Below are positions 24,254-31,602 of a stretch of 37,367 nucleotides of DNA, in pieces. The notes below the pieces were generated by a model. The model was given only the letters and a program-made list of their open reading frames with translations, was not told the DNA's origin and searched no databases. Origin of the DNA: Lachnoclostridium sp. (GTDB lineage Bacteria; Bacillota; Clostridia; Lachnospirales; Lachnospiraceae). The DNA lies in NCBI GenBank assembly GCA_021770065.1, contig JAETRR010000039.1:1-37367 (forward strand), given 5' to 3'. How positions within the stretch are numbered: position 1 is the first letter of the stretch; every line of letters starts with the position of its first letter. The position numbers and the translations under genes are program-made.

Positions 24254-24281
24254 ATTATACATAATAAAATGATAAAATCAA
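24254..24281 (-). promoter_or_regulatory. pckA promoter
   Basis: Minus-strand TTGATT (24276-24281) and a consensus TATAAT (24254-24259) lie 16 bases apart in a very AT-rich region, about 80 bases before the start codon. Confidence 0.6.
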
Positions 24282-24365
24282 TAAAAATTCTTCACAAAAA
24301 TTTTCTAAAAAATTTTGCTTTCATAGTGAAACTATAGTCTGCGGGAAGCTTTTACTGTTTTCCGC

Positions 24366-24406
24366 AAAAAAGGAGCTGTACACTAATTACTTAGTGCAAC
24401 AGCTCC
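24366..24406 (-). terminator. terminator of the BMP transporter operon
   Basis: GGAGCTGT-ACACTAA and its near-complement (24372-24406) form a 15-base stem with a short loop. On the minus strand TTTTTT (24366-24371) follows at once. A weaker hairpin, GCGGGAA/TTCCGC, lies just beyond at 24341-24365. Confidence 0.85.
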
Positions 24407-24413
24407 ACTTGGC

Positions 24414-24548
24414 TCACTGCCACGAGAACAGAAGCCTTTGCCATTCTAACACAGGAGTTTTTATACTCTGCGCAGCACTTCCACTTATTCCGTTTGCTTC
24501 AGCTCTGCTTAAGGTAATGGAATGGATATAAAGTTCCTTATCCTTCAC
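24414..24548 (-). CDS. small ORF at the end of the BMP transporter operon
   Basis: A 44-codon frame starting with GTG at 24548 behind AGGAAG (9-base spacing) and stopping at 24414, between the last permease and the operon terminator. It opens with KDKELYIHSITLSRAEANG and ends in an aromatic-rich stretch (LEWQRLLFSW). It is hydrophilic to amphipathic, with no signal peptide. The frame is open from just after the permease stop codon, so it could also be the 3' remnant of a lost gene. No family is recognised. Confidence 0.4.
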   Translation of the reverse strand: MKDKELYIHSITLSRAEANGISGSAAQSIKTPVLEWQRLLFSWQ

Positions 24549-24575
24549 ATATACAAGCTTCCTGTGAATACCTCC

Positions 24576-25532
24576 TTATGACTTATCATCTGTCTCATTC
24601 CTTATGTTCTGCTGAATGCACCGCTGCTCATCCTTCTGCTTCTTCGCCGAATAAACCACCAGTCCCACAATCGTTGCCAGATAAGGAATCGCCATCAGCA
24701 GTTCCGAAGGAATAGAAAAGGACTGCAGGATATTGGCCAGCGAATCGGCAACTCCGAAAAACAGTGCAGCTGCAGCTGCAGCCATCGGCCTTCCGCCTCC
24801 CATGGACTCCGCCGCAATTCCGATAAATCCTCTACCGGCCACCATATCTCTGGCAAATCTGGAAGAATAGGACATAGACATAAACATTCCTCCAAAAGAA
24901 GCACACAGACCACTGATTCCCAGGGCAATCAGCTTAATCCTGTCTGCATTCTCTCCTACAGACTCTGCCGCAAGGGCATACTCTCCCACTGCACGGATAC
25001 GCAGTCCTAAAGGCGTCTTATAAAGAAGTATATAGATTACTAGCAAAAGTACCACTGCCAGATAGGTAAGCAGACTCTGTCCTGAAACTATCTGCCCTAT
25101 AATCGGAATCTTCTCAATAAGAGGCAGATGCACATTGGGAATGGTCAGGCTCGGCAGCGAAGATGTTGAACCCTTGTCTCCAGTAATCAGAAACATCACA
25201 AAAACGGTCAGCCCATTAGCAAATTGATTAATTGCAATACCCGTAAGCCAGATATCTGTGTCCATGATAATATGGAAATATCCCAAAAACAGTCCAACAC
25301 CTACTCCTACCGCCATTCCGGCCAAAAGCCCCATCCAGACATTCTGTGTCCAGGCACTGACTGCTACACCTCCCAGCGCAGAGCAAAGCATGGTTCCCTC
25401 TATGGTAATGTTTCGAACTCCCGCCTTCTTGGCAATCAAACAGGAAAGCGTCGCAAATATAATTGGTGTCGTCAGCCGCAGCACACCGAAAAGGAACTGG
25501 GATGAAAGAATCAGTTGAATCATTGACACCAT
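24576..25532 (-). CDS. BMP-type ABC transporter permease (NupQ-like)
   Basis: A 318-residue permease with about eight to nine hydrophobic segments, of the BPL/branched-chain-like permease family. The region MVAGRGFIGIAAESMGGGRPM is the coupling-loop signature of nucleoside-type members such as Bacillus NupQ. With the neighbouring permease it forms the heterodimeric channel. GAGGTG 6 bases upstream overlaps the end of the preceding gene, three bases away. A lysine- and glutamate-rich C-terminal tail is cytoplasmic. Confidence 0.9.
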   Translation of the reverse strand: MVSMIQLILSSQFLFGVLRLTTPIIFATLSCLIAKKAGVRNITIEGTMLCSALGGVAVSAWTQNVWMGLLAGMAVGVGVGLFLGYFHIIMDTDIWLTGIAINQFANGLTVFVMFLITGDKGSTSSLPSLTIPNVHLPLIEKIPIIGQIVSGQSLLTYLAVVLLLVIYILLYKTPLGLRIRAVGEYALAAESVGENADRIKLIALGISGLCASFGGMFMSMSYSSRFARDMVAGRGFIGIAAESMGGGRPMAAAAAALFFGVADSLANILQSFSIPSELLMAIPYLATIVGLVVYSAKKQKDEQRCIQQNIRNETDDKS

Positions 25533-25535
25533 CTC

Positions 25536-26609
25536 CTACACCTCGCTTTCTGCCGCATTGCTTTTCACATGCTGAACGATCAGCCTCTGATGAAGCTTCG
25601 AAAGAAAACCTCTGGATGCGATCATAAGAATCAGAAGGGACTGTATGGCGATAATCAACTCACTGGGCACATCACAGGTACGGTTCATAATATCCGCGCC
25701 TGTTCTGATATAAGCAATAAACAAGGCTGCTATCGGCACATTTCTCGCCTTGAAACCGGCAATGGTAGCGATCAGTATTCCGTCCCAGCCAAAACCCGGA
25801 AGCCCCAGCCACTGGAACCGCTCATAGCGTCCCAGTATTTCCACTGCTCCTCCTGCTCCCGACAGCAGTCCTCCCAGAAAAGCGCTCAGCATACAGAGCT
25901 TTCCCACAGACATTCCTGAATATCTGGCAAATTTCTCATTCAACCCCACCATACGCATCTGATATCCCACGCTGGTCTTCTCCATAAATATCACCACGAG
26001 GATCACCGCAGCCACCGCCAGCAGCAATGCCGTTGTAATCTGCGTCTTTTGCACCAGCACCGGAAGGGTGCTCCCCTCCGGCAATGCATAGGAAGCCGTC
26101 ATTCCGATCTCCGAATCACGAATTGAATAGTTTAGGATAAATGTCCCCATATACAACAGGACATAATTCAGCATCAGTGAATCAACAAATAAATCTGCGT
26201 TATATTTCAACTTCAGATGCATGGGAATCATGGCAATCAGACCACATACAAGAGCAGCTCCCAACAATGCCGCCAGCTGCACAGCCATACCGCCTGTTCC
26301 CATTTTTATCGAGATCCAGGCCGCAATCAGACCGCCGAAAAAAACGGCTCCTTCTCCAATCACACTGCATTGGCCTATAGAAAAAATGATACAGGCTCCC
26401 AAAGCAGTAAAACACACTGGAATAAAGAACTCAATCAGGTTTCCAAAGCGGCGCATGGAGCTGAAAGGACCCACAAGAAAAGCTTTCAGTGCAGCCAGCG
26501 GCTCATTGCTGATCAGCACGATAAACAGAAATGCGAATACCATGGCAACCAGGATTGCCAGCATCGTCTTTATTATCTGAAACATCTCATTTACCTGCCT
26601 GCTATTCAT
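25536..26609 (-). CDS. BMP-type ABC transporter permease (NupP-like)
   Basis: A 357-residue permease with eight or more membrane segments. Its coupling region (LGLPGFGWDGILIATIAGFKARNVPIAALF) is characteristic of the longer permease of nucleoside-type BMP systems. Its start overlaps the end of the ATPase gene by eight bases, so translation is coupled. The substrate is probably a nucleoside or purine-like compound from family knowledge; the sequence does not prove this. Confidence 0.9.
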   Translation of the reverse strand: MNSRQVNEMFQIIKTMLAILVAMVFAFLFIVLISNEPLAALKAFLVGPFSSMRRFGNLIEFFIPVCFTALGACIIFSIGQCSVIGEGAVFFGGLIAAWISIKMGTGGMAVQLAALLGAALVCGLIAMIPMHLKLKYNADLFVDSLMLNYVLLYMGTFILNYSIRDSEIGMTASYALPEGSTLPVLVQKTQITTALLLAVAAVILVVIFMEKTSVGYQMRMVGLNEKFARYSGMSVGKLCMLSAFLGGLLSGAGGAVEILGRYERFQWLGLPGFGWDGILIATIAGFKARNVPIAALFIAYIRTGADIMNRTCDVPSELIIAIQSLLILMIASRGFLSKLHQRLIVQHVKSNAAESEV

Positions 26610-28155
26610 AACACACCTCCTTTATCTGCTCCTCATCCTGCCTGTCCAGGCCTAACATATAACGCCCCAGCTCCTGCTCCGTAACCATTTCGGCATCTGG
26701 GAAATAGGCCGTTATCTTCCCCTCATGCATCACAATCAGAGAATCCGACAATTCCATAATCTCATTCAAGTCTGCGGAAACCAGCAGAACCGCCTTTCCT
26801 TCATCCCTCAGTGCGATCAGCCTCTGATGGATAAACGCAGCCGTTTTGATATCAATTCCTCTGGTAGGCTGATCGGCAATGATCAGATTCCGATCCCCTG
26901 TCAGCTCCCTTGCGACTACTACCTTCTGTATATTACCTCCCGAAAGCATCCCCACATTGGTACGGGGCGAATCGCATTTAATCTGGAACTCCCTGATCAG
27001 CTGGGCTGTATATGCACGGATTCTGGCTGCGGAGAGCAGACCTCTGTTATGATATTTCTTTTCACCGCTGGACGCAGAAATCAAATTTTCTTCAATAGAT
27101 GCCCCCGTGGAGGCCCCATAGGTCAAGCGATCCTGCGGAATATAACCGCTTCCCAAATCCCGGAACTGCTTTACATTTCCGGCACTGATATTCTGACCAT
27201 CCAGCCACAGTTCGCCTTTTTCATTGCGGCGCAGCTGAGTAATAATCTCGATCAGTTCCCGCTGCCCGTTTCCTTCCACTCCTGCAATTCCCAGAATCTC
27301 TCCCCTTCGGACAGAAAAACTCACACCGTTCAAAATCCTCTTTTTCCGGGCATAGCCATAGCACAAATTTTTCACGCAGAGCATGGTTTCGCCCGGAACG
27401 GCCTTTGACTTCTCAATCTTTTTTACGTTGTCACGCCCTACTACCAGAGCGGAAAGCTCCTCCACACTTGCCTCGGTCACGTCATATACACCCTTGCTCT
27501 GCCCGTTTCTCAAGATCGTGATTCGATCACACAATTCCTTAATCTCCCTTATCTTGTGTGAGATAAAAATAATCGTATGCCCGTTATCTCTGAGCTTTTT
27601 CAGCTGCCGGAACAGCTCTTCCGTCTCTTGAGGCGTCAAAACTGCCGTAGGCTCGTCCAGAATTAGTATCTCCGCTCCCCTATAAAGCGCTTTCAGAATC
27701 TCCACCCGCTGCTTCATTCCAACCGGCAGTGTTGACACAGCTGCTTTGGCATCAATTTGGAAATTGTACTTCTTCGCAATATGCTCTGCCTCGCTCACAG
27801 CCTTTCCCATGTCAATAAAAAGTCCTCTTTTTGGTTCGCAGCGCAGAACCATATTCTCTGCCACAGTCAGAGAATCTACCAGCATGAAATGCTGATGCAC
27901 CATACCAATCCCCAGATTCAGTGCATCTGTAGGCGATTTAATCTGTACCTTTTTCCCTCCGATGAAAATCTCTCCCTCATCCGGGTGTTCAATGCCAAAC
28001 AACATCTTCATCAATGTAGACTTTCCGGCTCCATTTTCTCCCATCAGAGCATGAATTTCCCCTTTTTTCACGGAAAAATCCACCTTTTCATTTGCCAGAA
28101 CGCCATTTCCATAGATTTTTGTTATCTGCTTCATCTCAAGAATCAGTTCTTCCAT
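26602..28155 (-). CDS. BMP-type ABC transporter ATP-binding protein (NupO-like)
   Basis: A 517-residue tandem ATPase with two nucleotide-binding domains. The first (1-240) has Walker A GENGAGKST, and its LSGGQ-like signature is altered (STLPVGMKQRVE). The second (about 260-510) has the degenerate Walker A GVEGNGQ, typical of this family, and signature LSGGNIQKVVVARE with Walker B LIIADQPTRGID. The start at 28155 is chosen because GGGG/AGGAG lie 5 to 10 bases upstream; the frame runs to 28200 but overlaps the lipoprotein gene. It powers both permeases encoded downstream. Confidence 0.94.
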   Translation of the reverse strand: MEELILEMKQITKIYGNGVLANEKVDFSVKKGEIHALMGENGAGKSTLMKMLFGIEHPDEGEIFIGGKKVQIKSPTDALNLGIGMVHQHFMLVDSLTVAENMVLRCEPKRGLFIDMGKAVSEAEHIAKKYNFQIDAKAAVSTLPVGMKQRVEILKALYRGAEILILDEPTAVLTPQETEELFRQLKKLRDNGHTIIFISHKIREIKELCDRITILRNGQSKGVYDVTEASVEELSALVVGRDNVKKIEKSKAVPGETMLCVKNLCYGYARKKRILNGVSFSVRRGEILGIAGVEGNGQRELIEIITQLRRNEKGELWLDGQNISAGNVKQFRDLGSGYIPQDRLTYGASTGASIEENLISASSGEKKYHNRGLLSAARIRAYTAQLIREFQIKCDSPRTNVGMLSGGNIQKVVVARELTGDRNLIIADQPTRGIDIKTAAFIHQRLIALRDEGKAVLLVSADLNEIMELSDSLIVMHEGKITAYFPDAEMVTEQELGRYMLGLDRQDEEQIKEVCYE

Positions 28156-28174
28156 ATTTCCCCATCTCCTGCTT

Positions 28175-29311
28175 TCACTGACCCCCATTGATAAATGCAT
28201 TCAACTCATCCTGATCCATTCCAAACGCAGAGGGCACTTCTAACTCACCGTTCACAATTTTCTGTTTTGCTTCTTTCACCTGTGCTTTTACATCCTCTGG
28301 AACCAGCTTCTCGTAATAATCGTTCTCTACCAGGCCAACGCAGTCCTCTTTCAGGCCTACCGCCTCATGCCTGCCGAAAATATCCTCACCGGCCATGATT
28401 TTTTCAAAAACATTTTCCACCATTACATCTACCTTTTTAACCACAGAGGTCGGCATATAATTGTTCATATCCTCATTGGTATCCGCATACTGCAGCGTTC
28501 TGTCCACGTCACAGCCAAGATACATCCTCTTCTGTTCATAGCCTGCCTCATATATGCCCGCATATGCCTGTCCCGCTGCCGGGAAAATCATGGAAGCTCC
28601 CTGTTGGTACTGAATCGAAGCCAGCTCCTTTGCTTTTGCCAAGTCATTCCAGGAACCAATAAAGGAATTGTAGATCACCGCATCCGGGTTCACCGTTCTG
28701 GCACCCTCAATATATCCGACCAGGAAATCGTTAATCGTGGGGATCTCCTGTCCCCCGATAAAACCAACCTTGCCTGTATCGCTCATTGCCATTGCCATAA
28801 CGCCGGCCAGATAGGAGGATTCATTCTGTTTAAACAGAGCGGAATATACATTCGGGAGATCCTCTGGATTTTCACGCGTCACCTCTGCATCATAGACAAT
28901 AAATTTCACCTCCGGATATTCCGCCGCTGCAGTCTGTACCGGCTCTACCATCTGTGGTGAGCCGCATACCACGTACTCCCATCCGTCCTCGCAGGAATCT
29001 AAAGTAGTGGGAAGATATTTTGCCGCATCTGCCGCCGTATTTCCCATCTCAACAATTTTAATTTCTGCTCCATATTCATCCCGAAGCCGCTCTACTGCCT
29101 GCGCGGCCATATCGTGATTTCCTCCATCTCCTCTTGTATTGCTGATTAGGTGGATGATCCGTACACCCTCCAGCGATGCAGCTGCCGTTTCCGTCGTCTC
29201 CTTTGCAGAACCTTCTGCACCGGTTGTACCCTCTGATTTTTGACCGCTACAGCCGCTTAATAATACTGCCACTACTGCCATTGCTGCTGCCTTAACCAAT
29301 CGTTTCCTCAT
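28175..29311 (-). CDS. BMP-family substrate-binding lipoprotein
   Basis: A 378-residue lipoprotein: signal peptide with lipobox LLSGC (cysteine at about 22), a Gly/Ser/Glu-rich linker, then a type-I periplasmic-binding fold of the BMP (Bacillus/Borrelia basic membrane protein) family, with VGFIGGQEIPTINDFLVGYIEGA as a hallmark. Members bind nucleosides or purine-like ligands. AGGAGG lies 10 bases upstream. It is encoded after the amidohydrolase and before the ATPase, and should feed the permease pair at the membrane. Confidence 0.93.
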   Translation of the reverse strand: MRKRLVKAAAMAVVAVLLSGCSGQKSEGTTGAEGSAKETTETAAASLEGVRIIHLISNTRGDGGNHDMAAQAVERLRDEYGAEIKIVEMGNTAADAAKYLPTTLDSCEDGWEYVVCGSPQMVEPVQTAAAEYPEVKFIVYDAEVTRENPEDLPNVYSALFKQNESSYLAGVMAMAMSDTGKVGFIGGQEIPTINDFLVGYIEGARTVNPDAVIYNSFIGSWNDLAKAKELASIQYQQGASMIFPAAGQAYAGIYEAGYEQKRMYLGCDVDRTLQYADTNEDMNNYMPTSVVKKVDVMVENVFEKIMAGEDIFGRHEAVGLKEDCVGLVENDYYEKLVPEDVKAQVKEAKQKIVNGELEVPSAFGMDQDELNAFINGGQ

Positions 29312-29347
29312 TTTATTTTTTCCTCCTAGTTATTCTATTAAAAATTT

Positions 29348-30181
29348 TTAAACTCCCAAAAGCCCTGCCGCATTGTTATAGAAGAGATCCGGAAGCACAG
29401 ACTCTTTAATCCCACAGTTCTCATAAAAGGCTGCCGTATCAACAACATTTAAAATTGGATACGCAGTGCCAAACAGCATCTGCCGTTTCATCAGTGTGTT
29501 TGCCGCTTTGATATAATCCTGACTTCCTGCACCGTTCAGCCCATACATGTCAGGAACAATATAAATATTGGGAGAATTGAAGGCCATAGCCATCACCTCC
29601 AAGTGCCAGGGCCAGCCGCCATGTCCGACAATTATTTTCAAGCCCGGGAAACAGTGAACCACAGTCCCCAACTGCCGCACCGTATCCGGATTAACAATGG
29701 GCATCAGTTTTGCACTGTAGCTCACAAATAACAGCAGCCCCTCCTTCTGCAGCTTTTCATACATGGGAAATGCCACAGGATCGTCAAAAGCATATGGTTT
29801 AGGCTGAAAAGTCGGCTCCACGCTCACACCCTTGATTCCCCATTTTTCCCGGAAACAATCAATCTCCTTCAATGCCGAAGGACCGTCTGTCGGATCCGCA
29901 TAGGGAAAAATGAGAAAGCGTCCGAGGTACCGATCTGTGAGATCAAACAGCTTCTCCTCCTTCGAACCCAGATTTTTTCTGCAGGGCACTACGGATATTT
30001 CAATCCCTGCCTGATCCATTTCCTCCAGAAAATGCTCCAGCATTCCCGTTCGCTGGGAACGTGATACCGTCATGTCAAAGGCATCTGCCAGGCGCTCAAA
30101 ATGTGCCTGCTCCTGCTGAAACATTGTCCGATAATAACCGTAAGGCGGACGGACTCTAAAATCAATTTTTTTGTACAACAC
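29348..30181 (-). CDS. amidohydrolase-2 family metal-dependent hydrolase
   Basis: A 277-residue TIM-barrel protein of the amidohydrolase-2 (PF04909) type. The barrel regions KGVSVEPTFQP, LKIIVGHGGWPWHLEVMAMA and MLFGTAYPIL are recognisable. The HGG metal- or catalytic-site His is present. The usual N-terminal HxH is replaced (IDFRVRPP), so metal binding may be altered or reduced. The start is GTG at 30181 or TTG at 30178, both behind AGGAGGT. First in the operon with the BMP transporter, it probably acts on the imported compound or its product. Confidence 0.8.
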   Translation of the reverse strand: MLYKKIDFRVRPPYGYYRTMFQQEQAHFERLADAFDMTVSRSQRTGMLEHFLEEMDQAGIEISVVPCRKNLGSKEEKLFDLTDRYLGRFLIFPYADPTDGPSALKEIDCFREKWGIKGVSVEPTFQPKPYAFDDPVAFPMYEKLQKEGLLLFVSYSAKLMPIVNPDTVRQLGTVVHCFPGLKIIVGHGGWPWHLEVMAMAFNSPNIYIVPDMYGLNGAGSQDYIKAANTLMKRQMLFGTAYPILNVVDTAAFYENCGIKESVLPDLFYNNAAGLLGV

Positions 30182-30260
30182 TATACACCTCCTTCATTAA
30201 TTTATAGACTTTTCATCTGCCTTTATGGTATAAATATATAGTAAGTATCAAACCAAGAAT

Positions 30261-30282
30261 ATGAAATTTTTCACATTTTCAT
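30261..30282. promoter_or_regulatory. palindrome in the divergent control region
   Basis: ATGAAA and TTTCAT arms, separated by ten bases that include TTTTTCACA, lie between the amidohydrolase operon and the Crp/Fnr gene. A Crp/Fnr-type dimer could bind here and control both directions. The remaining 140 bases are AT-rich and contain several possible -10 boxes but no clear pair. Confidence 0.35.
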
Positions 30283-30321
30283 TAATCTACACATATTTTT
30301 TTAAATTAACAGGGGTTTTAT

Positions 30322-31005
30322 ATGAAATATGCAAAAAACGCAGCTGCCGCGAACACCATTCTCAAAAAGCACAGCTTTGACTCCCACTTTTCCTTTGATA
30401 TCCGTCCCTACATCCATGTGACAGAGTATCAGAAGGGCGAATATATCATACGCAATACCGACCGGCTCACGCGAGTCCTGTATCTTACAGAGGGAACCGC
30501 AAAGCTCTATGGATTTCATGAGAACGGCCGCCAGTCTCTGATCAACTTTTTTACACCTCCCAGTTTTTTCGGTATTCCCGAGCTGTTTGAGAAGAAAAAA
30601 CGGCCCTATCCCCTGGTAGCTCAGACAAAATGCTGTTTCATTGAGATCGAAACTGCAGGCTGCCGAGCCATCCTTTTGCAGGATGCCCGCTTTCTGCACT
30701 TCTGCTGCAGCATGGCTCTGAGTCAAAACGTGGCCCAGAACCACAGATACATGTGCCTCACTGCCTACCCCAGCCGCAATAATTTTGCCGCATGTCTGCT
30801 TCTTTTGCAGAATAACGGCATCTTCTCAGCCAAATATACAGAGATCGCCGAGTATCTGGCAGTCTCCTACCGCCAGCTTATGCATCTGATTACGGAGTTT
30901 TGTGAGGAAGGGATTCTGATGCGGACTCCCGGCGGTTTACAAATCCTGGACTGGAAAGCAATCCAAGTGCTGGCAAAGGAAATCCATATAAAAGATCAAG
31001 CGTAA
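30322..31005 (+). CDS. Crp/Fnr-family transcriptional regulator (YeiL-like)
   Basis: A 227-residue regulator. The N-terminal cNMP-binding fold (about 20-125) has KGEYIIRNTDRLTRVLYLTEGTAKLY followed by a PPSFFGIPELFE region resembling YeiL-type members. The C-terminal winged helix (about 165-215) has YTEIAEYLAVSYRQLMHLITEFCEEGIL. AGGGG lies 6 bases upstream. It is divergent from the amidohydrolase-BMP operon and probably controls it. In Escherichia coli, yeiL adjoins nucleoside catabolism genes, which agrees with a nucleoside-type transporter here. No FNR cysteine cluster is seen, so oxygen sensing by an iron-sulfur cluster is unlikely. Confidence 0.85.
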   Translation: MKYAKNAAAANTILKKHSFDSHFSFDIRPYIHVTEYQKGEYIIRNTDRLTRVLYLTEGTAKLYGFHENGRQSLINFFTPPSFFGIPELFEKKKRPYPLVAQTKCCFIEIETAGCRAILLQDARFLHFCCSMALSQNVAQNHRYMCLTAYPSRNNFAACLLLLQNNGIFSAKYTEIAEYLAVSYRQLMHLITEFCEEGILMRTPGGLQILDWKAIQVLAKEIHIKDQA

Positions 31006-31094
31006 AGACAGGGGGCCGGCTCCTGCTTTTACGGCATTTCAATCACGTAGTCTGCAGAACTTTATTTGCGATAAAAAATGCCAAAGATTGATTA

Positions 31095-31256
31095 TTTCCG
31101 CACTCTTGCTATCTGCATTGACCATCAGCCCCAAGCCGCCGGGAGCGTCAAATCGGATATGAACATGCATTGTCAGAACAGGGATATTTTGTGGATAAAA
31201 ATTATATTTTGGAGCGTTTCGAAACCGCTCTCACCCCATTGAGGCGGATATTTTGA
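31095..31256 (+). pseudogene. decayed LacI-type regulator fragment
   Basis: In the frame ending with TGA at 31254-31256 the sequence reads ERQIGYEHALSEQGYFVDKN, matching the LacI/PBP1 pattern R-x2-GY-x2-AL-x3-G. Just upstream the same protein seems to continue in another frame (ICIDHQPQAAGS), so at least one frameshift and a stop are present. No start, no helix-turn-helix and no complete domain remain. It looks like residue of a lost regulator between the Crp/Fnr gene and the citrate synthase gene. Confidence 0.4.
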
Positions 31257-31466
31257 CAAGCCGATTTCTACAGACCGGCCGGAGGCAGTATGGAGCTTCA
31301 GCGCATCCCGGGGGCCTTGGGCAGAACACCCTTAAAGACTATCGGGGGAACCTGCCTGAATTGTTGTGTGGAAAATATTAAATAACTATGAATTTTTCAC
31401 TTTTTCTTCCCTTTTCCCTCGATTTTATGTTATGCTAGTTGATATTTCATTTTTTTGTCATAGGAA
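31257..31466. other. non-coding stretch upstream of the citrate synthase leader
   Basis: A frame open to TAA at about 31383 is GC-rich and lacks a start, perhaps more decayed coding sequence. From 31385 the DNA becomes AT-rich, with an extended -10-like TGTTATGCT (about 31428-31436) but a poor -35 region; this is the best place for the gltA promoter. Nothing else is recognised. Confidence 0.35.
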
Positions 31467-31471
31467 TCACC

Positions 31472-31588
31472 AAAGCATGTACGAATTATGGAATCACCCT
31501 TCGGGCAAGGTGAATTTGCCTTTAGGCAAAGAGATGGTGCCCTGGGGCATATACCTTTATGTACAAAAAGCATGTACGAATTATGGAA
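31472..31588 (+). promoter_or_regulatory. structured leader of citrate synthase with flanking direct repeat
   Basis: A 22-base sequence occurs identically at 31472-31493 and 31567-31588 (core CATGTACGAATTATGG), 95 bases apart. Between the copies are three small hairpins in a row: CAC-CTT/AAG-GTG (31495-31512), TTTGCC/GGCAAA (31515-31530) and GCCC/GGGC (31539-31548). The second copy ends in the gltA ribosome binding site. Because 95 is not a multiple of three, the repeat is not a protein repeat. The second copy also opens a 13-codon ORF (31572-31613) that overlaps the gltA start out of frame. No known riboswitch class is recognised. Confidence 0.5.
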
Positions 31589-31602
31589 AGGAGACGATGT
31601 CT

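Noticed and set aside
31366..31602. N-terminal extension of citrate synthase starting near 31366
   Set aside because: The open frame there spans the repeat-flanked leader, has no ribosome binding site, and the extra residues are unlike citrate synthase.
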